Source of the DNA: Halothiobacillus neapolitanus
Lineage (GTDB): Bacteria; Pseudomonadota; Gammaproteobacteria; Halothiobacillales; Halothiobacillaceae
Length of the DNA stretch: 6,481 nucleotides
Direction of reading: 5' to 3'
Assembly (NCBI GenBank): GCA_020721485.1
Contig: DYMR01000014.1
Span: 1,588 to 8,068 of the forward strand
Part shown: positions 1 to 5,838 of the stretch, piece after piece
Position numbering within the stretch: position 1 is the stretch's first letter
Layout of the letters: each line of letters starts with the position of its first letter
The notes under the pieces: generated by a model
The model's database searches: none
Told to the model about the DNA's origin: nothing
The model's input: only the letters and a program-made list of their open reading frames with translations
Translations under genes and position numbers: made by a program

Positions 1-914
1 GCATTCACAACCAAATTCAGCAGCACGCCCGAGGCGCTCAGCCCCAAGCCGACCCACACGCTGTGGCGCGGGGCAAGGCGGGTGGCCAGCGCATTGCTGA
101 CGCGACTGCCGAGCATCAACCCCAACACCACGGGCACAAAGAACTTCCAAAAATCCAAGGGGGTTTGCTGCAAACGCTCCAGCAAGATGATCGGCGCCGC
201 CGCGATGTACAAAAACATGCCCGCAAACAACAGGGCGAACACCAAGGTCAAGCCCATAAACGGCGCGTGGCGCACGGCGCGGACATAGCTGCGCAGAATA
301 AACCCGAGGGCGAGGGATTGGCGGCGTTCCGGCGGCACCGTTTCCGGCATAAACCGCCACACGCCCACGATGGATAAGGCGGCGAACCCCGCGAGAAACC
401 AGAATACCGATCGCCAGCCCCATACCGCGTCCAGCCAACCGCCGATCACCGGGGCGATGGCTGGCGCCATGGCGAACACCAAGGTGACATTCGACATGAC
501 CTTTTGCGCCCGCGCGCCAGAAAATAAATCCCGCACCAGCGCCCGGCCAATCACCACGCCCGCGCCCGCCGCCATGCCCTGCCCGATCCGCGCCCAAATC
601 AGCTCGGTCAAATCCCGCGCCAGCGCCGCCCCAATGGAGGCGAGCACATACACCGCCAGCGCCACGAGCACCATGCGCCGCCGCCCCCAGGCATCGGACA
701 ACGGCCCGTGCACCAGCATCATGCCGCCGAAAAACCACAGGTAGAGGCTCAGGGTGTGCTGCATCGCCGCTTGATCGACCCCAAACTCCGCCGCAATCGC
801 GCCGAACGAGGGCAAATACGCATCGACCGTGAACGGGGCGATCATCAGCAGGCTGGCCACCAGCGGCACGATGAGCCAAGCCGGTTCGCTGCGTGCGGGC
901 ACCCCGTCGTTCAT
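1..914 (-). CDS. Bcr/CflA-family MFS drug efflux transporter (C-terminus cut by window edge)
   Basis: Inner-membrane proton-coupled exporter of the major facilitator superfamily, Bcr/CflA subgroup (bicyclomycin/chloramphenicol-type resistance); the actual substrate cannot be read from sequence. The visible 304 residues are strongly hydrophobic. They show the early VDAYLPSF stretch (30-37) typical of Bcr-like proteins, MFS motif A as GPLSDAWGRRR (70-80), motif B as RIGQG (109-113) leading into IGRALVRD, and the helix-5 motif APAIAPVIGGW (150-160) followed by GWRSVFW (166-172). A PET loop follows helix 6 (190-192). Family members have about 390-410 residues, so roughly a quarter is missing beyond position 1. 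I chose ATG 914; the in-frame GTG just before it (917) is an alternative. The gene starts 34 nt after the trpG stop on the same strand, so cotranscription with trpG is likely. The Shine-Dalgarno is weak (a G run at about 922-925), directly next to a GC-rich hairpin. Confidence 0.9.
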   Translation of the reverse strand, partial: MNDGVPARSEPAWLIVPLVASLLMIAPFTVDAYLPSFGAIAAEFGVDQAAMQHTLSLYLWFFGGMMLVHGPLSDAWGRRRMVLVALAVYVLASIGAALARDLTELIWARIGQGMAAGAGVVIGRALVRDLFSGARAQKVMSNVTLVFAMAPAIAPVIGGWLDAVWGWRSVFWFLAGFAALSIVGVWRFMPETVPPERRQSLALGFILRSYVRAVRHAPFMGLTLVFALLFAGMFLYIAAAPIILLERLQQTPLDFWKFFVPVVLGLMLGSRVSNALATRLAPRHSVWVGLGLSASGVLLNLVVN

Positions 915-924
915 CACCGAACCC

Positions 925-940
925 CGCGCGGCACCGCGCG
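925..940 (-). repeat. GC-rich inverted repeat between trpG and the MFS gene
   Basis: A 7-bp perfect inverted repeat, CGCGCGG / CCGCGCG, lies around 2 central bases in the 34-nt gap between the trpG stop and the MFS start. In the minus-strand transcript it would form a short, very stable hairpin ending next to the only purine-rich stretch (922-925) available as ribosome binding site. It could reduce translation of the exporter or be a by-product of GC-rich composition. No U-tract follows, so it is not an intrinsic terminator. Confidence 0.3.
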
Positions 941-948
941 CCGCCAAA

Positions 949-1557
949 TCATGCGGGCACGGGCGTGCGCAGGGCGCGGGTGTTGGCGAGGAAGGTATTG
1001 AGCTGTTGATGACCGTGTTCGGTCAGGATCGATTCCGGGTGAAACTGCACGCCTTCGATCACGAAGTCCCGATGCCGCAAGCCCATGATTTCATCGAAGC
1101 CGCCATCGGGCAATTCTGTCCAGGCGGTGATTTCAAGCTCCGGCGGCAATGAGGCTTTTTCCACCACCAAGGAGTGATAGCGCGTGGCCTCGAAGGGGTT
1201 CGGCAAGCCCGCGAACACCCCTTCGCCTCGGTGATGAATGGGCGACACCTTGCCGTGCATCACCTGTTTGGCGCGGATCACCTTGCCGCCAAACGCCTGC
1301 CCAATCGCTTGATGCCCCAAGCACACACCGAAGATCGGGATTTTCCCGGCAAACGCATGCAACACCTCGATCGAAACCCCCGCCTCAGACGGCGAGCAGG
1401 GGCCGGGCGAAATCACAATATGCGACGGCGCGCGCGCCGCGATGTCCGCCACCGTGACTTGATCGTTGCGCGCCACCCAGACTTCCACCCCCAATTCCCC
1501 GAGATATTGCACGAGGTTGAAGGTGAAGGAGTCATAGTTATCCAGCATCAGCACCAT
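949..1557 (-). CDS. trpG: Anthranilate / aminodeoxychorismate synthase component II (glutamine amidotransferase)
   Basis: Class I (triad) glutamine amidotransferase subunit that releases ammonia from glutamine for the chorismate-converting partner (TrpE in tryptophan synthesis or PabB in folate synthesis); cytoplasmic. The 202 residues match the usual full length of about 190-200. Visible landmarks are the N-terminal [15 protein letters not shown], the oxyanion-region PGP (51-53), the nucleophile elbow [10 protein letters not shown] with Cys79, the YHSLVV segment (128-132), and GVQFHPES with catalytic His173 and Glu175. The ATG start is supported by a textbook AGGAGG (1564-1569) with 6-nt spacing. 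No trpE, pabB, trpD or trpC lies in the window, so TrpG and PabA cannot be told apart; many bacteria use one subunit for both pathways. The MFS gene follows 34 nt downstream, and a 134-nt leader-like gap separates it from the CMD gene upstream. Confidence 0.95.
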   Translation of the reverse strand: MVLMLDNYDSFTFNLVQYLGELGVEVWVARNDQVTVADIAARAPSHIVISPGPCSPSEAGVSIEVLHAFAGKIPIFGVCLGHQAIGQAFGGKVIRAKQVMHGKVSPIHHRGEGVFAGLPNPFEATRYHSLVVEKASLPPELEITAWTELPDGGFDEIMGLRHRDFVIEGVQFHPESILTEHGHQQLNTFLANTRALRTPVPA

Positions 1558-1586
1558 GGGGCGCCTCCTAAAATCAAAGGTTTTTC

Positions 1587-1656
1587 GAGAAGCCTACAGA
1601 ACGAGAAGGCGTCGCAAACCCATGCGTCGCTTATCGAACAGGCAGGGGCTTCTCAT
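1587..1656 (-). other. Leader region of trpG: 20-codon mini-ORF bracketed by an inverted repeat
   Basis: The 134-nt gap upstream of trpG holds a minus-strand ATG (1656-1654) opening a 20-codon frame that ends at TAG (1596-1594). It encodes a basic peptide with five Arg and no Trp. The first codons carry GAGAAGCC (1654-1647), and GGCTTCTC (1594-1587) overlaps the stop, giving an 8-bp inverted repeat that brackets the frame. A second CTTCTC (1608-1603) could pair with the same 5' arm instead, so two exclusive stems are possible. A 7-bp direct repeat, GCGTCGC on the plus strand, occurs at 1609 and 1624. The arrangement resembles a leader or attenuator, but there is no U-run after the stem, the ribosome binding site is poor, and Trp codons are absent. 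A chance arrangement is quite possible. Confidence 0.25.
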
Positions 1657-1691
1657 TCTTCGGCAACCGAATTGGTTCAAAACACAATGTG

Positions 1692-2084
1692 TCAATTTTC
1701 CTGACCCAAGCCATCTCGTTCAGCAAACACTTCCTTCGCGGCAAAGGTGCCATTGAGCGCAGCAGGAAAACCGGCATACACAGCCATTTGAATCATGATT
1801 TCGACAATTTCTTGCCTGGTACACCCAACATTGAGCGCACCATGTATATGAACCTTGAGTTGTGGCTGCGCGTTACCGAGCGCAGCTAATGCGGAAACTG
1901 TAGCGATTTCGCGTTCTTTCAGTGAAAGAACGCCGCGCGAATAAATGTCGCCAAATGGAAATTCGATGGTGTAGCGCGCAAGATCGGGGGCAATATCTTT
2001 CAGTGCCTCGATGACCCTTTCGCCCGCATGACCATCAATCTCTTGCAGCTTGCTCCAACCTCGCGCATAGCGATCTGATTCCAC
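1692..2084 (-). CDS. Carboxymuconolactone decarboxylase (CMD) family protein
   Basis: Small 130-residue, all-helical protein of the CMD/AhpD-like superfamily, closest in layout to 4-carboxymuconolactone decarboxylase (PcaC type). The core runs from the GDIYSRG segment (45-51) through LSLKEREIATVSALAALG (53-70), a histidine-bearing helix VHIHGALNVG (78-87), and TRQEIVEIMIQMAVYAGFPAAL (89-110). There is no CXXC pair, so it is not an AhpD-type thiol peroxidase partner; only Cys88 is seen. No other beta-ketoadipate pathway gene is nearby, so decarboxylase activity is unproven. The start appears to be GTG (2084-2082), preceded by a GGGGGTG stretch (2095-2089) at short spacing; no in-frame ATG lies just upstream. 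GC is clearly lower than in its neighbours (45% in 1801-1860 against 68% in 2341-2400), suggesting a separate origin. It sits 112 nt after cysQ and 134 nt before trpG, so it may be its own transcription unit. Confidence 0.85.
   Translation of the reverse strand: MESDRYARGWSKLQEIDGHAGERVIEALKDIAPDLARYTIEFPFGDIYSRGVLSLKEREIATVSALAALGNAQPQLKVHIHGALNVGCTRQEIVEIMIQMAVYAGFPAALNGTFAAKEVFAERDGLGQEN
1911..1933. repeat. Perfect 10-bp inverted repeat inside the CMD gene
   Basis: GCGTTCTTTC and GAAAGAACGC are separated by only 3 nt (AGT) and lie within the codons for the LSLKERE segment of the CMD protein. In RNA of either strand this would be a tight hairpin. It could be an internal regulatory or processing site or an operator-like palindrome. 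It is not followed by a U-run on the minus strand. The match is seen directly; any function is inference. Confidence 0.6.
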
Positions 2085-2105
2085 AAAACACCCCCAACCA
2101 TATGG

Positions 2106-2180
2106 CTAAAAAGGATTTTTACCCAGAGCAAGATGAACATCATCTCACGATTGCGAACAATCGAACCGTGCCGTAACGGC
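2106..2180. repeat. Cluster of four short inverted repeats in the cysQ-CMD intergenic gap
   Basis: The 113-nt gap between the cysQ stop and the CMD start contains four small dyads in a row. They are AAAAAGGATTTTT (about 2108-2120), AGATGA-ACA-TCATCT (2131-2145), CGATTG-CGAA-CAATCG (2148-2163, a UUCG loop in the minus-strand RNA) and GCCGT-A-ACGGC (2170-2180). They may end or stabilise the nudE-cysQ transcript and/or bind a regulator of the CMD gene. None has the GC stem plus immediate U-tract of a classic terminator, and I see no convincing -35/-10 pair for the CMD gene here. Confidence 0.4.
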
Positions 2181-2197
2181 TTTCAAAACCCTACCAT

Positions 2198-3025
2198 TCA
2201 TGCCCTCGGCACGGGTTGGCTCGCTTGCACGGCCGATAACACGGCATACGACACCGGCAACGCCGCACCAAACGCCACAAACGAGGGATTCAACATGCAG
2301 TCTTTATGATTGTAGCCCAAGCGATTGCCGGCCAAATCGACCAACTGCCCGCCCGCCGCTTCCAGCACGCATTGCGAGGCGGCGGTATCCCATTCGGAAG
2401 TGGGGCCAAAGCGCGGATACAAATCCGCCTCGCCCGCCGCCACCAAACAGGTTTTCAGCGCGCTGCCGCAGCGCACGATTTCGACGGTGCCGAGCGCGTC
2501 GATCAATGCTTGTTCTTTTTTACTGCCGTGGGATCGGCTCAGAGCCAGCGTGGGCACCGCCGGCACGGGGCGCACGGACAACCGCTCTTCGCGGCCCTCG
2601 GGGTGAAAACGCCAACTCCCCACCCCGTGCACGGCGGCATATTCCAGCCCCAGCGCGGGGGCGTACACCACACCCAACACCGGTGCGTGCTGCTCGATCA
2701 GGGCGATATTCACGGAAAATTCACCGTTGCGTTTGACGAATTCCCGCGTGCCATCGAGCGGATCGACCAGCCAGTAGCGCGACCACTGCTGGCGCTCCGC
2801 CCACGCGGGCAAACCGCCTTCTTCAGTCAATACCGGGATCGAAGGGGTCAAGGCCGTCAGCCCAGCCAAAATAATCCGGTGCGCCGCCAAATCCGCTTCG
2901 GTCACGGGCGAATCATCGGCCTTGTGCTCAATCGCGAAATCGCCCGCATACACCTGCATGATCGCCTCGCCCGCCGCCCGAGCCAGCGCTCGAATCGGGT
3001 CACGCCAGCTCAGTCTTTCATTCAT
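2198..3025 (-). CDS. cysQ: 3'(2'),5'-bisphosphate nucleotidase (CysQ), inositol monophosphatase superfamily
   Basis: Metal-dependent phosphatase that hydrolyses 3'-phosphoadenosine 5'-phosphate (PAP) to AMP and phosphate, clearing the by-product of PAPS reduction in sulfate assimilation; normally at the inner face of the membrane or cytosolic. The 275 residues fit the family (about 245-275). Hallmarks are DSPVTEAD (38-45), the metal-binding LTEEGG with Glu68/Glu69 (66-71), the superfamily signature WLVDPLDGTREFV with Asp88 and Asp91 (85-97), and the C-terminal EWDTAA metal site with Asp213 (211-216), followed by AGGQLVDLAGNRLGYN. The ATG (3025-3023) lies inside the end of nudE: ATGAATGA carries both the cysQ start and the nudE stop, an 8-nt overlap that implies translational coupling. 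A general inositol-phosphatase role is possible, but the FVKRNGEFSVNIAL segment and the nudE neighbour favour CysQ. Confidence 0.93.
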   Translation of the reverse strand: MNERLSWRDPIRALARAAGEAIMQVYAGDFAIEHKADDSPVTEADLAAHRIILAGLTALTPSIPVLTEEGGLPAWAERQQWSRYWLVDPLDGTREFVKRNGEFSVNIALIEQHAPVLGVVYAPALGLEYAAVHGVGSWRFHPEGREERLSVRPVPAVPTLALSRSHGSKKEQALIDALGTVEIVRCGSALKTCLVAAGEADLYPRFGPTSEWDTAASQCVLEAAGGQLVDLAGNRLGYNHKDCMLNPSFVAFGAALPVSYAVLSAVQASQPVPRA

Positions 3026-3590
3026 TGAAACGCTCCCGTTGCGCGCAAAATGCCCGCGCCAAATACAGCGCCGCGATGGAGCGCGCTTCCGTCAAATCCG
3101 CATCAAACGCCAGCCGATCCAGCGCATCGAACGGCCGAGGAACCACCTCGACCGGCTCCGGCTCATCGCCCGGCAGCCGGGCGGGATACAAGCCTTCGGC
3201 CAGCACCACATGCGTTACCTGCCCGGAATAGGCGGGCGCCGAGGTGAGTGTGCGCAGCAGGGTGAGTCGTTCCGCGCCGAAACCCGCCTCTTCCATTAAT
3301 TCCCGATTGGCCGCTTCGAGCACCGGCTCACCCGCTTCAATCCGCCCTTTGGGCAGCCCCAATTCATAGCGTTCGGTTCCGCAGGCATATTCCCGAATCA
3401 ACAGCACCTCGCCCTGCGCGGTGATCGGCACCACCAAGACCGCGCCCGCGCCCTGCCCACGCAGGCGCTCGAACTGCACGGCGACCCCATTGGCAAAGTG
3501 TAAATCCACGGCTTCCACGGCAAACAACCGCGTTTCCGCGAGCGGATGCACGGCGCAAATTTTCGGCGGTTCGTTGATCGGCATGCCCAT
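3018..3590 (-). CDS. nudE: ADP compounds hydrolase NudE (Nudix family)
   Basis: Cytoplasmic Nudix hydrolase that in E. coli cleaves ADP-ribose, Ap3A, NADH and related ADP-linked compounds, giving AMP plus a phosphorylated remainder. The perfect Nudix box GX5EX7REUXEEXGU is present at residues 82-104 (GRIEAGE, then REL, then EEAGF). NudE-like flanks are RLFAVEAVDLHFANG (21-35), LIREYACGTERYELGLPKG (64-82) and the late GDEPEP (141-146). From ATG 3590 it has 190 residues, close to the 186 of E. coli NudE; ATG 3584, two codons later, is equally possible. The frame stays open upstream as far as 3893, but that part lacks family similarity, runs antisense through the B12 riboswitch, and lies upstream of a good -10 box at 3636-3631, so the short start is preferred. 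It overlaps cysQ by 8 nt; PAP removal and ADP-compound turnover fit as adenine-nucleotide housekeeping. Confidence 0.92.
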   Translation of the reverse strand: MGMPINEPPKICAVHPLAETRLFAVEAVDLHFANGVAVQFERLRGQGAGAVLVVPITAQGEVLLIREYACGTERYELGLPKGRIEAGEPVLEAANRELMEEAGFGAERLTLLRTLTSAPAYSGQVTHVVLAEGLYPARLPGDEPEPVEVVPRPFDALDRLAFDADLTEARSIAALYLARAFCAQRERFNE

Positions 3591-3630
3591 AAGCCCAAAG
3601 TGCCCGCCCCAGCTTCGAGGCAATCTGTGC

Positions 3631-3636
3631 AGTATA
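3631..3636 (-). promoter_or_regulatory. Candidate -10 box of the nudE-cysQ promoter
   Basis: On the minus strand TATACT (3636-3631) matches the sigma-70 -10 consensus at 5 of 6 positions. The hexamer 17 nt upstream (GCGGCA) matches the -35 consensus at only 3 of 6, so an activator or a weak basal promoter is likely. Transcription would begin near 3624, leaving a leader of about 34-40 nt before ATG 3590/3584, which supports those starts over longer ones. Confidence 0.4.
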
Positions 3637-3714
3637 CCGACTCGCCACGCGCCTGCCGCAGCCGACTCCGCACGCCATTCATCTTCATGGTGAGTTTTGT
3701 GCATCGACAGAAAC

Positions 3715-3742
3715 TTGACCGCCCGGCGCTGGCATAGACAAT
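3715..3742 (+). promoter_or_regulatory. Candidate sigma-70 promoter for the riboswitch-btuB transcript
   Basis: TTGACC (3715-3720, 5 of 6 matches to the -35 consensus) is followed after 16 nt by GACAAT (3737-3742, 4 of 6 matches to the -10). The predicted start near 3749-3751 lies at the 5' edge of the cobalamin aptamer, as expected for a riboswitch leader, though it would clip the outermost helix. An alternative is TAGACA (3735-3740) with a suboptimal 14-nt spacer. Confidence 0.4.
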
Positions 3743-3745
3743 GCC

Positions 3746-3883
3746 CGCCAGTGCGCAAGGTGTCCCGATATCGTGTATCGAATCGGGGTGAAACTGGGAA
3801 GCAGGTGTGAATCCTGCGCTGCCCCCGCAACGGTAATGCGGCTCGATGTGTGTCGAGCGCGAAGTCCGGAGACCGGCCTGGCG
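3746..3883 (+). promoter_or_regulatory. Cobalamin (adenosylcobalamin-type) riboswitch aptamer
   Basis: The B12 box AGTCCGGAGACCGGCC (3863-3878) fits the family consensus AGYCMGGAGACCKGCC. Upstream are GGGAA (3796-3800), the GCAGG/CCTGC helix (3801-3805 with 3813-3817) enclosing TGTGAAT, and the highly conserved core GCTGCCCCCGCAACGGTAA (3818-3836). CCCGAT (3764-3769) with ATCGGG (3781-3786) forms an early paired arm, GCTCGA/TCGAGC (3841-3846 with 3853-3858) a compact peripheral hairpin, and CGCCAG (3746-3751) with CTGGCG (3878-3883) closes the element. Such elements bind coenzyme B12 and switch off downstream uptake genes when it is abundant, which fits btuB starting 55 nt later. Exact ends are estimated from the pairing. 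Confidence 0.95.
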
Positions 3884-3937
3884 TTTTTTTCACTCGGAAT
3901 GTGCGGTGGGCGCATTCTTTGTCGTGAGCATTCCATC
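3884..3937 (+). promoter_or_regulatory. Putative riboswitch expression platform and btuB leader
   Basis: Immediately after the aptamer-closing arm comes a run of seven T (3884-3890). GAATGTGC (3897-3904) can pair with GCGCATTC (3910-3917) around a 5-nt loop (one G-U pair), followed by TTT. Alternatively GGAATG (3896-3901) can pair with CATTCC (3929-3934), whose stem would close over or next to the weak GTGAG ribosome-binding sequence (3924-3928) 9 nt before the btuB ATG. These two pairings exclude each other, which is what a translational or termination switch needs. The pairings are seen; which one is used is inference. Confidence 0.45.
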
Positions 3938-5764
3938 ATGTCTTCTGCCGTCTTTTTTGCGCGCCGCGCGCCACTGGCCGCCGCCCTCGCCTGTGCCTTC
4001 TCTGCGCCGGTTTTCGCCGATGCCGCCTTAACGCCCATCAATGTCACCGCCAGCCACGGCGCGCCGGTGGCCTTTGCCGGCGTCCCCGAGATTGTGATTG
4101 ATCGGGCGGAAATCGACCGGCTGCAAGCCAGCTCCGTGATGGATTTATTGCAAAACCGCGCCGGTGTGAACCTCACCAATCTGGGTGGCGCCGGCCAACC
4201 CACCTCGATCAGTCTGTGGGGACAACCCGCCTCACAAACTTTGGTGCTGGTCGATGGGGTGCGCATTGGCTCACTCACGGCGGGCTCGGCGTATTTGGAA
4301 AACCTGCCTTTGTCGATGATTCAACGGATCGAGATCGTCAAAGGGCCGCGCTCCGGCCAATACGGCGCCGATGCGATGGGCGGGGTGATTCAGATTTTCA
4401 CCCGCCAGAGCGACCAACCGTTCACGCCCAGCTTTGCCATCGGCGGGGGCAGCCACCACCGCTTCAAAACATCGGCCAATCTCAGTGGCCGCAGCGGCGC
4501 GATCGATTACTCGCTCGGCGCCTCGCACGATGGCACGGGCGGCTTCAATGCCTTCACCGACACCACCGGCTCGCCCTATGCCGTAAACCAACCGGATGCC
4601 GATGGCTACCGCAACAATTCCGCACAAGGGCGGCTGGGCTATACCGGCGCCAACGGTGCCCGCATCGCCGCGCACTGGCTCGGCACCCATGCGTTCAATG
4701 ATTACGACGGCAGCAGCTACGGCGGCAACCAACGCCAATCCAACCAACAAACCTTTGGGCTGGATGGCGCTCTGGCCAAAGTCGGCTTGTGGCAATTGCG
4801 CGGCAGCGCCGGGCGGAACATCGATCGGCAAACCAATTACTACAACGGGGCGTATGTCTCGGAATTCAACAGCCAGCAAGACTCGTTCAGCCTCGCCAAT
4901 GATTTTGCGTTCCAAAGCGGCCTACTCACCCTCGGCGCGGATCGACTGAACGACCGCATCACCAGCAGCACGCAATACACCGCCACCAGCCGCCACAACA
5001 ACGGCCTGTTCGCGCAGTACGCCACCGAGCTCGCCGGCGTGTCGATCCAAACGGCAGTGCGCCGCGACAGCAACAGCCAGTTCGGTACCGCCAACACCGG
5101 CTCAGTCGATTTAAGCTGGCAATTCATGCCGAGCCTCGCGCTCACCGGCGGCTATGGCACCGGCTTCCATGTACCCAGCTTCAACTATTTGTATTACCCC
5201 GGCTATGCCAACCCGAACCTGAAGCCGGAACGCTCCCGCACCGCCCGCATCGGGCTGAATTGGCAAGGCGACGCGGGCTGGCACAGCAGCCTGACGACTT
5301 TCCGCACGCGCACGCAGGATTTGATCGCCTCGACCGCCAGCACCGGCTACATTCCGTACAACATCAACCAAGCGCAAAGCCTGGGCACAGAATGGCAACT
5401 CGGCTGGAAAAATACCGATTGGTCGGTCAACAGCAGCGCGACTTGGATTTCCGCCGTCGATCGGCAAACCGGCCTGAGCCTGCCCCGCCAACCTAAATGG
5501 AGTGGCCGGATTGATCTCGACCGCAACTTCGGCAACTGGCAAGGCGGCATGACCTTGCGCGGGCAAACCGCCACGCACGAATCCACCGCCAGCCAAATCA
5601 ACGCGGGCTTTGTGACCGCCGATCTGCGCCTCGCCTACGCCTGGACCCCCCGCTGGCACCTGGAAGCCTCGCTCAACAATGTGTTGAACAAACACTACCA
5701 AACCGCCTTCGACTACAACCAAGCCGGACGCACCGTGTTTTTCACCCTGCGCTACGGCTTGTAA
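3938..5764 (+). CDS. btuB: TonB-dependent outer-membrane vitamin B12 receptor BtuB
   Basis: Outer-membrane gated 22-strand barrel that binds cobalamin and imports it to the periplasm using TonB-ExbBD energy. From ATG 3938 it has 608 residues (E. coli BtuB: 614). Residues 1-27 form a signal peptide (RR at 9-10, Ala-rich core, cleavage after VFA). The TonB box is LTPINVTA (31-38). The plug has LLQNRAGVNL (70-79), TLVLVDGVRIGS (101-112) and IQRIEIVKGPRSGQYGADAMGG (128-149), all close to BtuB/TonB-receptor signatures. Late in the barrel PGYANPNLKPERS resembles the BtuB NPNLKPE segment, and the C-terminus (QTAFDYNQAGR, then TVFFTLRYGL) matches the BtuB end, though it finishes in Leu rather than the usual Phe. 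The frame is open upstream to 3773, but that part is riboswitch RNA; in-frame ATG 3899 would put 13 extra residues before the signal peptide and is less likely. The cobalamin riboswitch just upstream supports B12 as ligand. Confidence 0.96.
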   Translation: MSSAVFFARRAPLAAALACAFSAPVFADAALTPINVTASHGAPVAFAGVPEIVIDRAEIDRLQASSVMDLLQNRAGVNLTNLGGAGQPTSISLWGQPASQTLVLVDGVRIGSLTAGSAYLENLPLSMIQRIEIVKGPRSGQYGADAMGGVIQIFTRQSDQPFTPSFAIGGGSHHRFKTSANLSGRSGAIDYSLGASHDGTGGFNAFTDTTGSPYAVNQPDADGYRNNSAQGRLGYTGANGARIAAHWLGTHAFNDYDGSSYGGNQRQSNQQTFGLDGALAKVGLWQLRGSAGRNIDRQTNYYNGAYVSEFNSQQDSFSLANDFAFQSGLLTLGADRLNDRITSSTQYTATSRHNNGLFAQYATELAGVSIQTAVRRDSNSQFGTANTGSVDLSWQFMPSLALTGGYGTGFHVPSFNYLYYPGYANPNLKPERSRTARIGLNWQGDAGWHSSLTTFRTRTQDLIASTASTGYIPYNINQAQSLGTEWQLGWKNTDWSVNSSATWISAVDRQTGLSLPRQPKWSGRIDLDRNFGNWQGGMTLRGQTATHESTASQINAGFVTADLRLAYAWTPRWHLEASLNNVLNKHYQTAFDYNQAGRTVFFTLRYGL

Positions 5765-5793
5765 CCACTTCGCGCGGCGTCCGGACATAATTT

Positions 5794-5802
5794 TGCGATA
5801 AT
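5794..5802 (+). promoter_or_regulatory. Candidate extended -10 element upstream of btuM
   Basis: TGCGATAAT combines the TGn extension with GATAAT (5 of 6 matches to the -10 consensus), but no recognisable -35 hexamer lies 16-18 nt upstream. If active, it would start transcription near 5809 and give btuM a riboswitch-independent transcript whose leader includes the 5839-5870 hairpin. An 8-bp palindrome, GTCCGGAC (5779-5786), sits just upstream. Confidence 0.3.
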
Positions 5803-5838
5803 GCGGGCAAGCCTCGAACACCCTTCGCGGCTCACCGA

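Noticed and set aside
1426..1439. 14-nt GC palindrome CGGCGCGCGCGCCG within trpG
   Set aside because: Explained by consecutive Ala/Arg codons in a GC-rich gene; no loop and no context suggesting function.
1690..1695. Exact TTGACA on the minus strand as a -35 box for trpG, overlapping the CMD stop codon
   Set aside because: No acceptable -10 lies 16-18 nt downstream (ATTCGG at 17 nt matches poorly).
2306..3028. 240-residue plus-strand open frame over cysQ
   Set aside because: Antisense shadow of cysQ, which carries all inositol-monophosphatase motifs on the other strand.
3591..3893. Upstream extension of the nudE frame to 3893 or to ATG 3704
   Set aside because: It would add 38-101 residues absent from NudE, has no ribosome binding site, lies upstream of the TATACT -10 candidate and its far part is antisense to the riboswitch.
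3773..3937. Upstream extension of the btuB reading frame to an ATG at 3773
   Set aside because: This stretch is the cobalamin riboswitch and leader. The signal peptide begins at ATG 3938, and nothing upstream resembles a receptor N-terminus.
4271..4915. 214-residue minus-strand open frame over the btuB plug and barrel
   Set aside because: Antisense shadow with biased composition and no family motif; the plus-strand BtuB reading is unambiguous.
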